A stretch of 64,000 bases of DNA from Streptomyces monomycini (lineage in GTDB: Bacteria; Actinomycetota; Actinomycetes; Streptomycetales; Streptomycetaceae): the NCBI RefSeq assembly GCF_022271435.1, contig NZ_JAFIQY010000002.1:372001-436000 (forward strand), read 5' to 3'. The position numbers and the translations under genes were made by a program. This document shows positions 48,844-56,406 of this stretch, piece by piece; positions within the stretch are counted from its first letter, which is position 1, and every line of letters begins with the position of its first letter. The notes beneath the pieces were generated by a model that saw only the letters and a list, made by a program, of their open reading frames with translations, did no database searches and was not told the DNA's origin.

Positions 48844-49262
48844 TCATCGAGCTCTCTGCCGCAGAAGCTGGTCACCGATGCCCTGGGGAACCCACAGGGC
48901 GGGAGTACCCAGGAACCAGTCCACGGCGACCTGATGCAGACCCTCATCTTCGATCGCCGCCACCCAGCCGACCTGGCGCAGCCGCTCTCGCACCGCGTCG
49001 ACCCAAGCGCCGTCGTCAAGTATTCACCGGCCACGCCGAAGGCGTCCAGCACCGCTCCGCACAAACCGGGCCTCTCTACCCTCGTGAACCGAAACATCTC
49101 CAGTGACACCCTGCGCACGCCTATCGCTCCTCCCCGCTGCCTCGACGGCAACCGGATTTCCACCGTAAAACCGTAAAGGGAGGCACCGACGTGCAGGGAC
49201 GAGTCACCGTCAACGAGAGCCCTATGAATCTTGTCGCTTTCTGCGGGACGACTGCTCGGCAC
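48844..49262 (-). pseudogene. Candidate frameshifted gene, unknown function
   Basis: Minus strand, two frames join near 49020. The upstream part reads FTRVERPGLCGAVLDAFG then VAGEY; one base appears to be missing, and the next frame continues LDDGAWVDAVRERLRQVGW, VAAIEDEGLHQVAVDWFLG, TPALWVPQGIGDQLLRQRAR and a stop at 48844. The second part has a natural protein-like composition and periodicity that the uninterrupted frame lacks. The 5' end is uncertain; 49262 is the earliest start. No family is recognised. Confidence 0.4.
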
Positions 49263-49315
49263 CCGAATTCCGTTTCTTCCGTGGTCGCGTGGAAGAGTCG
49301 ACCGGAGAGTTCCTC

Positions 49316-49654
49316 TCAGCGGTGAGTGGCCTTACGGCGTGCGGCTCGCGCGCCTCGATTCCCTCGCCCCCGGGGATGGGGTCGGTCTGTAGTGGGTGGG
49401 GCGGGGGCGGAACGACGGGCGGTGTCCTGGACCGGCAGGACGTTCCGACGTTGCAACTCGGCGCTGCTGACCAGCGGTGCCATGAGGACGCGGCCGAGCA
49501 GCTCGTTCTGAGCCGTCTGCAACTCGACCAGATGCCACCGGACGGCCAGCACGTACTGGAGTTCTTCGCTCCAGGCGGGGCGCCACCGGTCGGGCCGGAT
49601 GTGGTCCAGTTGACTGACGGCTCTGCGAGACGGCGGTCCCGTTCTGCGTTTCAC
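49316..49654 (-). CDS. Hypothetical protein, possibly decayed accessory gene
   Basis: 112 residues from GTG 49654 (frame open further to 49774). The middle looks like a real helical domain: LDHIRPDRWRPAWSEELQYV, LAVRWHLVELQTAQNELLG and RVLMAPLVSSAELQRRN. The C-terminus is Arg/Pro-rich. There is no good ribosome site and no recognised family. It lies between the tRNA and the DUF262/CBS operon, where other frames are degenerate. It may be an unannotated small gene or a remnant. The remaining bases of 48706-49886 show nothing more that I can support. Confidence 0.4.
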   Translation of the reverse strand: MKRRTGPPSRRAVSQLDHIRPDRWRPAWSEELQYVLAVRWHLVELQTAQNELLGRVLMAPLVSSAELQRRNVLPVQDTARRSAPAPPTTDRPHPRGRGNRGARAARRKATHR

Positions 49655-49886
49655 CCAGCCGTCGAGAACGTTCTGTCCGCCGAACCTGGTAATCCCGCAT
49701 TTTTCGAGGCACGGACCCGAAAAAACCCTGGCCGAAGTGGAGTGTGCGAGTCTTTGCGGTCTCGGCAGGCGCAAAGCACGGGGAGGTCACTGTGATGGCG
49801 GCGAGGCCCTCGCCCGTCTCACCACCAGGCCACTGATCGCCTACGACCACTGAGCCACATCGGAACTACTCGTCCAACTCTGGGGT

Positions 49887-50918
49887 TCAGCCCCTGTTGG
49901 TCGCCCCGTAGTCAGGGTCGTACTGGCGCAGCATGGCGACGAAGCTGTCCAGCAGGACGAGTTGTTCGGCCCTGAGTGACGGTGCGTTGAAGTGCATGAC
50001 CGTATTGCGGACGTCCTTCACGCGGTTGAGTAGTCCGAGGAAGTGGTCCTGGTCGACGAGGGGCCACCCGAGTTTGTCCCAGCGCCCCTCGTCTTTTAGG
50101 AGGCGGATGTACTCGCCGAACATCATCTCGTCGACCGAGTTCTTCTTCTTGTGCACCTTCTGGATGTCGGACTCGTCGTAGACACGTCCCAGGCAGCGCC
50201 GCAGTCGGCGTTCGATCTCGCCCAAGGTGAAGAAGGGGCGGGCCACGGTGCCGAACTCGCCGGCGAGGTCGGCGGAGGTGACGATGCCGCACACCTGGCC
50301 GTCTGCGGCCCGGACGAGAACGAACTCGTGCGCGCGGATCGCCGGCAGTACCGGCAGCAGATGGGCCGAGGCGTTGACGATCTCGTATTCCGTGGTGATC
50401 GCGTTGGCCAGACATGTCGTACGTCCGGTCGCGTGCATGTGCACGATCGACGCCCAGGTGACGACCCCGTGCAGGGTTCCCGACGTGTCGATCACGGGAA
50501 GCTGTGAGTATCCGTGCTCCGCCATTCTGCCCATCGCTGCGGAAAGCGGCTCATCGGGTGTGATCGCCGCGACTCTGTGGGCACAGGGCAGGTCGTGCAC
50601 GCGCATCGCCGCCTGCGGGAACACGCCGACGGCTTCCTCGGAGTCATCGGCCGGGTCCTGCTCGGTGGCGTCATCGCCGTCATCGGTGTCGGCGGCCGCG
50701 TCTCGGTCGCGGGCGATGGGGACGATCGTGACCTCGTCGTCCAACGCGCCGACCGCGAAGTCAGGCACGGTGTCCAGGCCGGCGTTCGTCAGGTCGAGCC
50801 GGACCTGTGGTACGGACGCGTGGTCACGGATCCGGTAGTCCCACAACGACAACAGGCGCCGGATTGATAGGGCACTACCTTCCAGTCCCTTGACGGTGGC
50901 CTCATCCGGCGTGGGCAA
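49887..50918 (-). CDS. CBS-domain pair protein with C-terminal HEPN-like segment
   Basis: 343 residues from TTG 50918, chosen because AGGGGG sits six bases upstream and no ATG or GTG fits; it overlaps the DUF262 gene by 17 bases. Residues 1-65 form an N-terminal domain (TPDEATVKGLEGSALSIRRL), followed by an acidic linker (71-97) and two CBS motifs (105-165 with AMGRMAEHGYSQLPVID and GVVTWASIVH; 170-225 with GIVTSADLAGEF). The C-terminal helical domain is 230-343 and ends with DVRNTVMHF: R304-x4-H309, the R-x4-6-H signature of HEPN RNases. CBS pairs bind nucleotides. The likely model is a nucleotide-gated RNase partner of DUF262; this is inferred. Confidence 0.7.
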   Translation of the reverse strand: MPTPDEATVKGLEGSALSIRRLLSLWDYRIRDHASVPQVRLDLTNAGLDTVPDFAVGALDDEVTIVPIARDRDAAADTDDGDDATEQDPADDSEEAVGVFPQAAMRVHDLPCAHRVAAITPDEPLSAAMGRMAEHGYSQLPVIDTSGTLHGVVTWASIVHMHATGRTTCLANAITTEYEIVNASAHLLPVLPAIRAHEFVLVRAADGQVCGIVTSADLAGEFGTVARPFFTLGEIERRLRRCLGRVYDESDIQKVHKKKNSVDEMMFGEYIRLLKDEGRWDKLGWPLVDQDHFLGLLNRVKDVRNTVMHFNAPSLRAEQLVLLDSFVAMLRQYDPDYGATNRG

Positions 50919-52746
50919 CGCTCGCCCCCTCGCGCACCGCGGCCTTGCCCATCTCCCGTTCCACGAGCTCCAGGAGCTTGGCCGTCCGGTGCCGGTAAAA
51001 GGCGTCGAAGTCGTCCGCGCGCAACGCCTTGGCGTCGATGAGGTGCGTTCCGATGATGTCGTCGAACCAGTCACCCGGACTGCCGGTATGCCGTTCGAAA
51101 GCGGTCAGGTACGCCGACGGCGCGCCGGCCCCCATCTCCTGCATCGCCCGGTAGGACAGCGGTGTCTTGTTGACAATGCTGCTCATCCGGGTGCCGTCCA
51201 CGCCGTTCCGCTCGAACCAGGCCTTCGGGAAGACCTGCCGGATGTCCACGTACTGCCCGATCAGGAACTGCTCGTTGATCGGCTCCCCGTGGAAGTACCA
51301 GTCGATCGCACCCTCCTTGAGGAGAAGGGCATGGACCCCCTTGTACGCGGCGCTGTTGCGTGAGGTGAGCCGGTGCAGGCGCTGTTCCTGGAACGTCGCT
51401 TCGGTGACGGTGTCGGGCTCCGCGCCGCCGTCCTTGATCCAGCCGACCACCTGCTCGACATCCCGAACGAACCGGGTGTCCGTGACCCCTCCGTAGAGCT
51501 CACCGAGGACACCGCACCAATACCAGCGGGCAAGTTTCTCCTGCACCGCCGGCTCCTGCAGCGTTTCGCCGAGAAGGACGGCAATGGCCGCCAGGGGCAC
51601 CACCTGCGACCCGTACGGCAGGTCACGCTCGCGGAAGACATGCTGCGTGGCCAGGAAGCGGCCCACCCAGGACAGCGCCTCGGCCGTCTTCGGAGCGATC
51701 TGCGTGTAGTCGGCCAACGGGAGGTGCAGCAGGTCCCGGCGCTTGCAGCTCACTGCCGGGGCGTTCGTCGCTCCGGGGTGCTCCGCCAGGAAGGCCTGTT
51801 TGCGCACGTACGTGCGTACCAGCGCGATGGCCTGGAGGAAGTCCAGGCTCGTGAGCCCGGTCTCCTGGCCGTTGTCCTTGTCCAGGGTGCCGAACACCTG
51901 ATGGGCGGCGCACAGTTCACCCTTGATGGCCTGCCAGTCCTTGATGAGGCTGAAGTCCTGGCCGCCGTGGTCCGCCGAGTACTGCGTGTCCCCCGCGTAG
52001 GTCGCCGTGAGCAGCTCGAAGACGTTGAGGACGACGCCGCCGGTGTTCACCCGCTCGAACACCGAGCACACCGCCTCCTTGCGGGTTTCCTTCGGGAGGC
52101 GGATCAAGGGCACCTTGAAGCCCTTGACCGTGTCGATGACCCGGGCCTGGAACGCCGACCACAGGTCCCAGCGGTCGTCGCCACCGCTCACGTAGGCCCT
52201 TTGCCACTTCCCGGTCAACTCCGGTTCGAAGATCAGGTTCAGGGGGAACAGGCCGCTCGCGCACTCCTTCTCGCGCGTCGAGAGGTCCTGGCTCGTGCGG
52301 CCGTGGGCTCCGCGCACCACCCGGTCCTCGGGTGCGGACACGATCGCCTCGTCGCGATCCGCCGCCTCGTCCACGGCCTTGGCGATGTCGACGTAGTACC
52401 AGCGCCTGAGCGGCTTGTTGCGCGCACCCGTCGTCTCCACCGGGCGGTCCGACCGGAGCGCCTGGAACAAGGACGTCAGCCGCTGCTGACCGTCGAGCAG
52501 CAGTTGCTCCGGGACCACGCGCGGCTGCACATCGGTGCCGTGCAGCGGCCGGGCCTTGAACTGGGCGTCGCCGCCCGTCTCCAGCGTCATCGCGACGCCC
52601 AGCGGGTAGTCGAGCGTCACGGTCGCCAGCAGGGCGCGGATCCGGTCGTCGTCCCACTTCCACTGTCGCTGGAAGTCGGGGAGCTGGATCCTGCCAGCCG
52701 CCACGTCGTCCAGCATCCTGCCCAAACTGGGCCCGTCCAGAGCCAC
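50902..52746 (-). CDS. DUF262 (GmrSD/ParB-like) protein with altered HNH motif
   Basis: 614 residues from GTG 52746 (ATG 52716 is an alternative). The N-terminal DUF262 domain has LPDFQRQWKW, LDYPLGV and the defining LLLDGQQRLTSL (85-89 DGQQR), with FERVNTGG further on; in GmrS-type proteins this region binds and uses NTPs. The C-terminal DUF1524-like part (about 440-560) has YVDIRQVFPKAWF and SSIVNKTPLS. Relatives have DIHHIFP, so the catalytic His of the HNH is replaced by Arg503-Gln504 while Asn526 remains. Overlaps the CBS-HEPN gene. Probably a defence-type system; nuclease activity is doubtful. Confidence 0.78.
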   Translation of the reverse strand: MALDGPSLGRMLDDVAAGRIQLPDFQRQWKWDDDRIRALLATVTLDYPLGVAMTLETGGDAQFKARPLHGTDVQPRVVPEQLLLDGQQRLTSLFQALRSDRPVETTGARNKPLRRWYYVDIAKAVDEAADRDEAIVSAPEDRVVRGAHGRTSQDLSTREKECASGLFPLNLIFEPELTGKWQRAYVSGGDDRWDLWSAFQARVIDTVKGFKVPLIRLPKETRKEAVCSVFERVNTGGVVLNVFELLTATYAGDTQYSADHGGQDFSLIKDWQAIKGELCAAHQVFGTLDKDNGQETGLTSLDFLQAIALVRTYVRKQAFLAEHPGATNAPAVSCKRRDLLHLPLADYTQIAPKTAEALSWVGRFLATQHVFRERDLPYGSQVVPLAAIAVLLGETLQEPAVQEKLARWYWCGVLGELYGGVTDTRFVRDVEQVVGWIKDGGAEPDTVTEATFQEQRLHRLTSRNSAAYKGVHALLLKEGAIDWYFHGEPINEQFLIGQYVDIRQVFPKAWFERNGVDGTRMSSIVNKTPLSYRAMQEMGAGAPSAYLTAFERHTGSPGDWFDDIIGTHLIDAKALRADDFDAFYRHRTAKLLELVEREMGKAAVREGASVAHAG

Positions 52747-52877
52747 TTCAAACCCCCACCGACACAGATGCTCCCCACGTCACAGGATCGACATGCTACT
52801 GGCCACCGGGGGTGGCATGACCGAATTCGACCAAGCTTGCAGGGAAACCGCGCCGTGGGCCGGCCCACGAGGCCACA

Positions 52878-53049
52878 GTGACGGCGGACGGCCGGCTGGA
52901 GATCGAGGACGGCCGCGCGTTCTCCAAGCCGTCGCCCGCCCTCAAGGTACAGACGGGTCGACATCAACGGCTACGGCTAGTACGTCGTCAAGAAGAACCC
53001 CGAGGTCCGGCTCCAGGACCTTCGCGAGCAGTTGCGGAGCGGGGTCTGA
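52878..53049 (+). pseudogene. Decayed gene fragment resembling a DUF4357/RAMA-type domain
   Basis: GTG 52878 opens TADGRLEIEDGRAFSKPSPAL, then the frame is lost. In a shifted frame VDINGYG, an amber codon (52978-52980), and YVVKKNPEVRLQDLREQLRSGV to a stop at 53047. The pattern G-x-L-x-I-x-DGRxFSxPS followed by V-NG-x-x-x-W/Y resembles the small domain attached to many restriction and mobile-element proteins. It is at least twice broken. The rest of 52747-53249 shows nothing further. Confidence 0.45.
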
Positions 53050-53249
53050 CGGCGACGCATCTCAGCGTCATCGGGAACCGGGAGCTTCTGGCCCGGGTGC
53101 TGGACAACCAGCGGATGATCTTCCCCGCCAGGCGCCCCTCCGGCACTACCAGAGGCCTGGAGCGTTCGGACGCGAGCGCTTGAGACGGCGCTCCGTCGTC
53201 GGTGGTCTCCGGATGGGGGCCGTCGTCCCGTCCGGCAGGATGTCCACCC

Positions 53250-53912
53250 ATGACCATACGCGTGCTGATTGCCGACGATCAGGAGATGGTCCGTCGTGGG
53301 ATGCGGCGGATTGTGGAGAGCCAGGCGGACATGGAGGTGGTCGGGGAGGCGGGGGACGGGGTTGAGGCGGTGGAGATGGCGCGGAGCCTGGGGCCGGATG
53401 TGGTGTTGGTAGACATCCGGATGCCGCGGATGGATGGGTTGGAGGTGACACGGCTGCTGGCTGGGGGCGAGTCGGGGTGGCGGACAAGGGTGGTCGTGGT
53501 GACGACCTTTGATCTGGACGAGTATGTGTATCCGGCGTTGCGTTACGGGGCTTCGGGGTTCTTGTTGAAGCGGGCGGGGCCGGCGTTGTTGGTGGAGGCG
53601 GTGCGGGCGGCGGTGTCGGGGGACAGTCTGATCAGTCCGGAGGTCACGGTGCGGTTGCTTCGGCATGTTCAGGGGGCCGACACGAAGCGGAAGAGAGGGA
53701 GTTCGCCGTTGACCGGGCGGGAGGTGGAGGTGGCTGCGTTGGTGGGTGAGGGGAAGACCAATGCTGATGTCGCCGCTGAGTTGTTCATTTCGGCTGGGAC
53801 GGTCAAGACGCATGTGGCGGCGATTCAGCGGAAGTTCGGGGTGCGTAATCGGGTCGGGGTGGCGGTGCGGGCGTGGGAGCTGGGGTATGTGGAGGGCCGC
53901 GGCGGGAGGTGA
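53250..53912 (+). CDS. NarL/LuxR-family response regulator
   Basis: 220 residues from ATG 53250 (MTIRVLIADDQEMVRRG). Phospho-acceptor Asp in DVVLVDIRMPRMDG; LLKRAGPALL; C-terminal HTH LTGREVEVAALVGEGKTNAD then SAGTVKTHVAAIQRKFG. Third positions are less GC-rich than the surroundings (many TTG, GTT, GGG, GAT). The kinase gene follows after 16 bases, the reverse of the order at 16728. It probably controls the exporter operon downstream. Confidence 0.9.
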   Translation: MTIRVLIADDQEMVRRGMRRIVESQADMEVVGEAGDGVEAVEMARSLGPDVVLVDIRMPRMDGLEVTRLLAGGESGWRTRVVVVTTFDLDEYVYPALRYGASGFLLKRAGPALLVEAVRAAVSGDSLISPEVTVRLLRHVQGADTKRKRGSSPLTGREVEVAALVGEGKTNADVAAELFISAGTVKTHVAAIQRKFGVRNRVGVAVRAWELGYVEGRGGR

Positions 53913-53928
53913 TGCGTAGGGAGGCGCG

Positions 53929-55161
53929 TTGGCGGCTTCGGGTCGTGTGCGTAGCCTCGGGCGGGTGAAAGGTGATGTGCGGCCGACGGGGCGTAAGCGT
54001 CTTGGTTGGTGCGCGGTGTTCGTGGTGGCGGTGTTGCTTCCTGCGATGGGGGCCTCGGCCGGCGCGCTTCCCCTGGCGCTCTGTGCGGCGGTGGCCGTGG
54101 CGGCCGCGATGCTGGGGTGGCCGGCGGGACGGGTCTCCCTCACCCAGGCGTCAGGCTTCGCGGCGGGGCTGTCGCTGGTGTTGGACTTCGCGTATTCCGG
54201 TGATCCGAAGCTGGTGGGGTTCTGGCTGCCCTTGGAGTGGGTGGCGCTGCTGGTTCTGCTGTACCGGGTGGTGCGGTGGGAGTCCGCGTCTCGGGTCGGC
54301 TGGGTGGGCGGGCTGGTGGGTTCCGCGACGGTCTGCCTGCTGTTGCGCGTCACGTTGCCCATGCCGGGGCAGGGCTGGCGCGAGTCGGCCTTCGGGGTGT
54401 TTCTGGGGTTCTTCCCTGCCGCGTGCGTGACCGGGGTCGGTCTCTATCTCAGGTCGCTGGACGGGCGGCGGGCCCGTGCGGTCACCGAGGCGCTGCGGGA
54501 TCAGCGGCTGGAGGTCGCGCGGGATCTGCACGACTTCGTCGCGCACGAGGTGACGGGCATGGTGCTGGAGACTCAGGCGGCTCAGTTGGACGAGGGCGCG
54601 CCGGCGGAGACTCGTGAGCTGTTCGCGCGTATTGAGGGGGCGGGGCTGCGGGCGCTGGATTCGATGGATCAGACGGTGCGGGCGCTGCGTCAGGTGGAGG
54701 GGAAGGGGCGGGTGGGGCGGGTGGAGCGGGTGGAGCGGGTGGAAACGCCGCCCACCCGGGTGTACGGATTGGCTGATCTGGGGGAGTTGGTGGAGCGTTT
54801 CTCCGCGATGACGCGTGCGGAGACGCGGTGGGTGACGGATGACGGGCTGGTGGGGGTGTTGTCGCGGGAGGCTGGGGACTCTGCGTACCGCGTGGTTCTG
54901 GAGGCGCTGACCAACGTACGGCGACATGCTCCGCGTGCCGCTCGGGTCGTGGTGGAGGTCCGCCGTACCGCCGACGGCTCGGTCGAGGTGACGGTCGCCG
55001 ATGACGGGGGTGGGGTGCCGGGGGGCACCCGGGACGGTGGTGGCACGGGGCTCGCCGAGTTGGCGGAGCGGGTCGACGCGCTGGGCGGGGTGCTCCAGGC
55101 TGGGCCGCGCGGCGGGGGATGGCGGGTCGGCTGCGTGCTTCCGGCCGTGAAGGGGCGGTAG
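53929..55161 (+). CDS. NarL-family sensor histidine kinase
   Basis: 410 residues from TTG 53929, supported by GGGAGG just upstream; GTG 53965 is an alternative. About five membrane helices (residues 27-165), then a HisKA_3 motif VARDLHDFVAHEVTGMVLE with the phospho-His. A short repeat RVERVERVE sits in the linker, followed by the HATPase domain with YRVVLEALTNVRRHAP and DGGGTGLAELAERVD. It is the partner of the preceding regulator. Signal unknown. Confidence 0.88.
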   Translation: MAASGRVRSLGRVKGDVRPTGRKRLGWCAVFVVAVLLPAMGASAGALPLALCAAVAVAAAMLGWPAGRVSLTQASGFAAGLSLVLDFAYSGDPKLVGFWLPLEWVALLVLLYRVVRWESASRVGWVGGLVGSATVCLLLRVTLPMPGQGWRESAFGVFLGFFPAACVTGVGLYLRSLDGRRARAVTEALRDQRLEVARDLHDFVAHEVTGMVLETQAAQLDEGAPAETRELFARIEGAGLRALDSMDQTVRALRQVEGKGRVGRVERVERVETPPTRVYGLADLGELVERFSAMTRAETRWVTDDGLVGVLSREAGDSAYRVVLEALTNVRRHAPRAARVVVEVRRTADGSVEVTVADDGGGVPGGTRDGGGTGLAELAERVDALGGVLQAGPRGGGWRVGCVLPAVKGR

Positions 55162-55193
55162 GCGCGGTAGGGGCGCTCCGGCCGGTCGCGGAT

Positions 55194-55258
55194 ATCTGCC
55201 GTTTGGCAGATGTGCCGGCTGCTCACCTGCCGGGAGACTCCGTTCCAGTTACGGAACG
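55194..55258 (+). promoter_or_regulatory. Two dyad operators before the small ORF/ABC operon
   Basis: ATCTGCC-GTTT-GGCAGAT (55194-55211) and CGTTCC-AGTTAC-GGAACG (55241-55258) are perfect inverted repeats in the 121-base gap between the kinase and the next ORF. They are good candidates for the binding sites of the adjacent response regulator. The -10 and -35 cannot be assigned. Confidence 0.5.
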
Positions 55259-55282
55259 TGGTTCTTCGGAGGGGTGGAGCAG

Positions 55283-55468
55283 ATGGCCGACGGTGTGGTG
55301 GCTGAGTGGAGCGGTTGCCGGGTGGCGGTCGGCAGTGAGCATCTGGCGTGGGTGCTGAAGGGGGGCGTGCTGGACGGCGGTGCCGGGTGCAGTGGCTTCG
55401 CGATCTGTGACGCGAGGTTCAGGGCTGGGGTGCCCAAGGGTCTCACCGGGCTGCGGGGCGGGAGCTGA
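55283..55468 (+). CDS. Small ORF (61 codons) preceding the ABC exporter
   Basis: ATG 55283 has GGAGGGG eight bases upstream and ends 2 bases before the ABC ATPase start, so it is placed like a real cistron. Product is 61 residues with Cys12, Cys36 and Cys42. The segment GGVLDGGAGCSGFAICDARF and a Gly-rich C-terminus ending LTGLRGGS are the notable features. No signal peptide or membrane helix. It could be an exporter-linked peptide precursor, a regulator, or a chance frame. No modifying enzyme is adjacent. Confidence 0.4.
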   Translation: MADGVVAEWSGCRVAVGSEHLAWVLKGGVLDGGAGCSGFAICDARFRAGVPKGLTGLRGGS

Positions 55469-55470
55469 TC

Positions 55471-56406
55471 ATGTCCGTGCTTCAGCTTTGCGGGGTCAGC
55501 AAGGTGTACAAGGGCGGCAAGCGCGCTGTCGATGAAATGACTCTGCATTTGGGTCCGGGGATGTTGGGGCTGCTGGGGCCCAACGGTGCCGGTAAGTCCT
55601 CGCTGATGCGGATCGCCGCCACCGTCACCCGTCCTACCAGCGGCCGGGTCGTCTTTCAGGGTGAGGATGTGGTGGCCAAGCCGAATGTGCTGCGCAAAGC
55701 ACTCGGATATCTGCCGCAGGATTTCGGTGTCTATCCCCATCTCACTGCGCGGGAATTCCTGCGGTACCTGGCCGCGGCGAAGGGGATTTCGTGCCGGTCG
55801 GCCACAGCCCGGATCGACGAGCTGCTGGAGCTGGTCAATTTGACCGAGGCGGTCAAGCGGCCGTTGGGCGCGTACTCCGGCGGGATGCTGCGCCGGGTGG
55901 GCATCGCGCAGGTGCTGGTCGGTGATCCGCAGGTGATCGTCGTGGACGAGCCGACGGCCGGGCTGGATCCGGAGGAGCGGGTGCGGTTCCGCAATCTGCT
56001 CAGCGATCTCGGGGCGGAAAAGGTGGTGCTGTTCTCCACCCACATCGTGTCCGACGTGGAGTCGGTGGCATCCGACATCGCGGTGGTGGCGGGCGGACGG
56101 TTGCTGCGCCGCGGCACACCGGAGGCGCTGCTGGGTGAGGTGGACGGGCTGGTGTGGGAGGCGGTGGTCGACCCCGCCGCCGTACCCGAAGTGCGGGCGC
56201 GGTACGCCGTCAGCCGTCTGGTGCGGACGAAGGACGGGGTGCGGGTCCGGTTGCTGGCCCCGTGCCGGCCGTACGAGGGGGCTGTGCGGGTGCTTCCTGA
56301 TCTTGAGGACGCGTATCTCCACGTCGTCAACGGGGCGGTCGGGTACGGGGGTTCCGACCGCTCCACGCCGGGGCCCGCCGCCGTCGCGGGCGGTGTGGCC
56401 CGATGA
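55471..56406 (+). CDS. ABC transporter ATP-binding protein
   Basis: 311 residues. Walker A GPNGAGKSSL, Q-loop LPQDFGVYPHL, signature YSGGMLRRVGI, Walker B VIVVDEPTAGLDPEE, H-loop STHIVSDVE. A 90-residue C-terminal extension follows (EVRARYAVSRLVRTKDGVRV). The YLPQDFGVYP form is typical of ATPases paired with large multi-helix permeases of bacitracin/lantibiotic-type exporters. Overlaps the permease by four bases (ATGA). Confidence 0.92.
   Translation: MSVLQLCGVSKVYKGGKRAVDEMTLHLGPGMLGLLGPNGAGKSSLMRIAATVTRPTSGRVVFQGEDVVAKPNVLRKALGYLPQDFGVYPHLTAREFLRYLAAAKGISCRSATARIDELLELVNLTEAVKRPLGAYSGGMLRRVGIAQVLVGDPQVIVVDEPTAGLDPEERVRFRNLLSDLGAEKVVLFSTHIVSDVESVASDIAVVAGGRLLRRGTPEALLGEVDGLVWEAVVDPAAVPEVRARYAVSRLVRTKDGVRVRLLAPCRPYEGAVRVLPDLEDAYLHVVNGAVGYGGSDRSTPGPAAVAGGVAR

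Noticed and set aside
48543..49262. 239-residue minus-strand ORF ending in PPAGFEPAHTAPEAVALSPE
   Set aside because: Its C-terminal third is the antisense translation of tRNA-Arg and its terminator, a well-known artefact. Only the part away from the tRNA was considered, as a frameshifted remnant.
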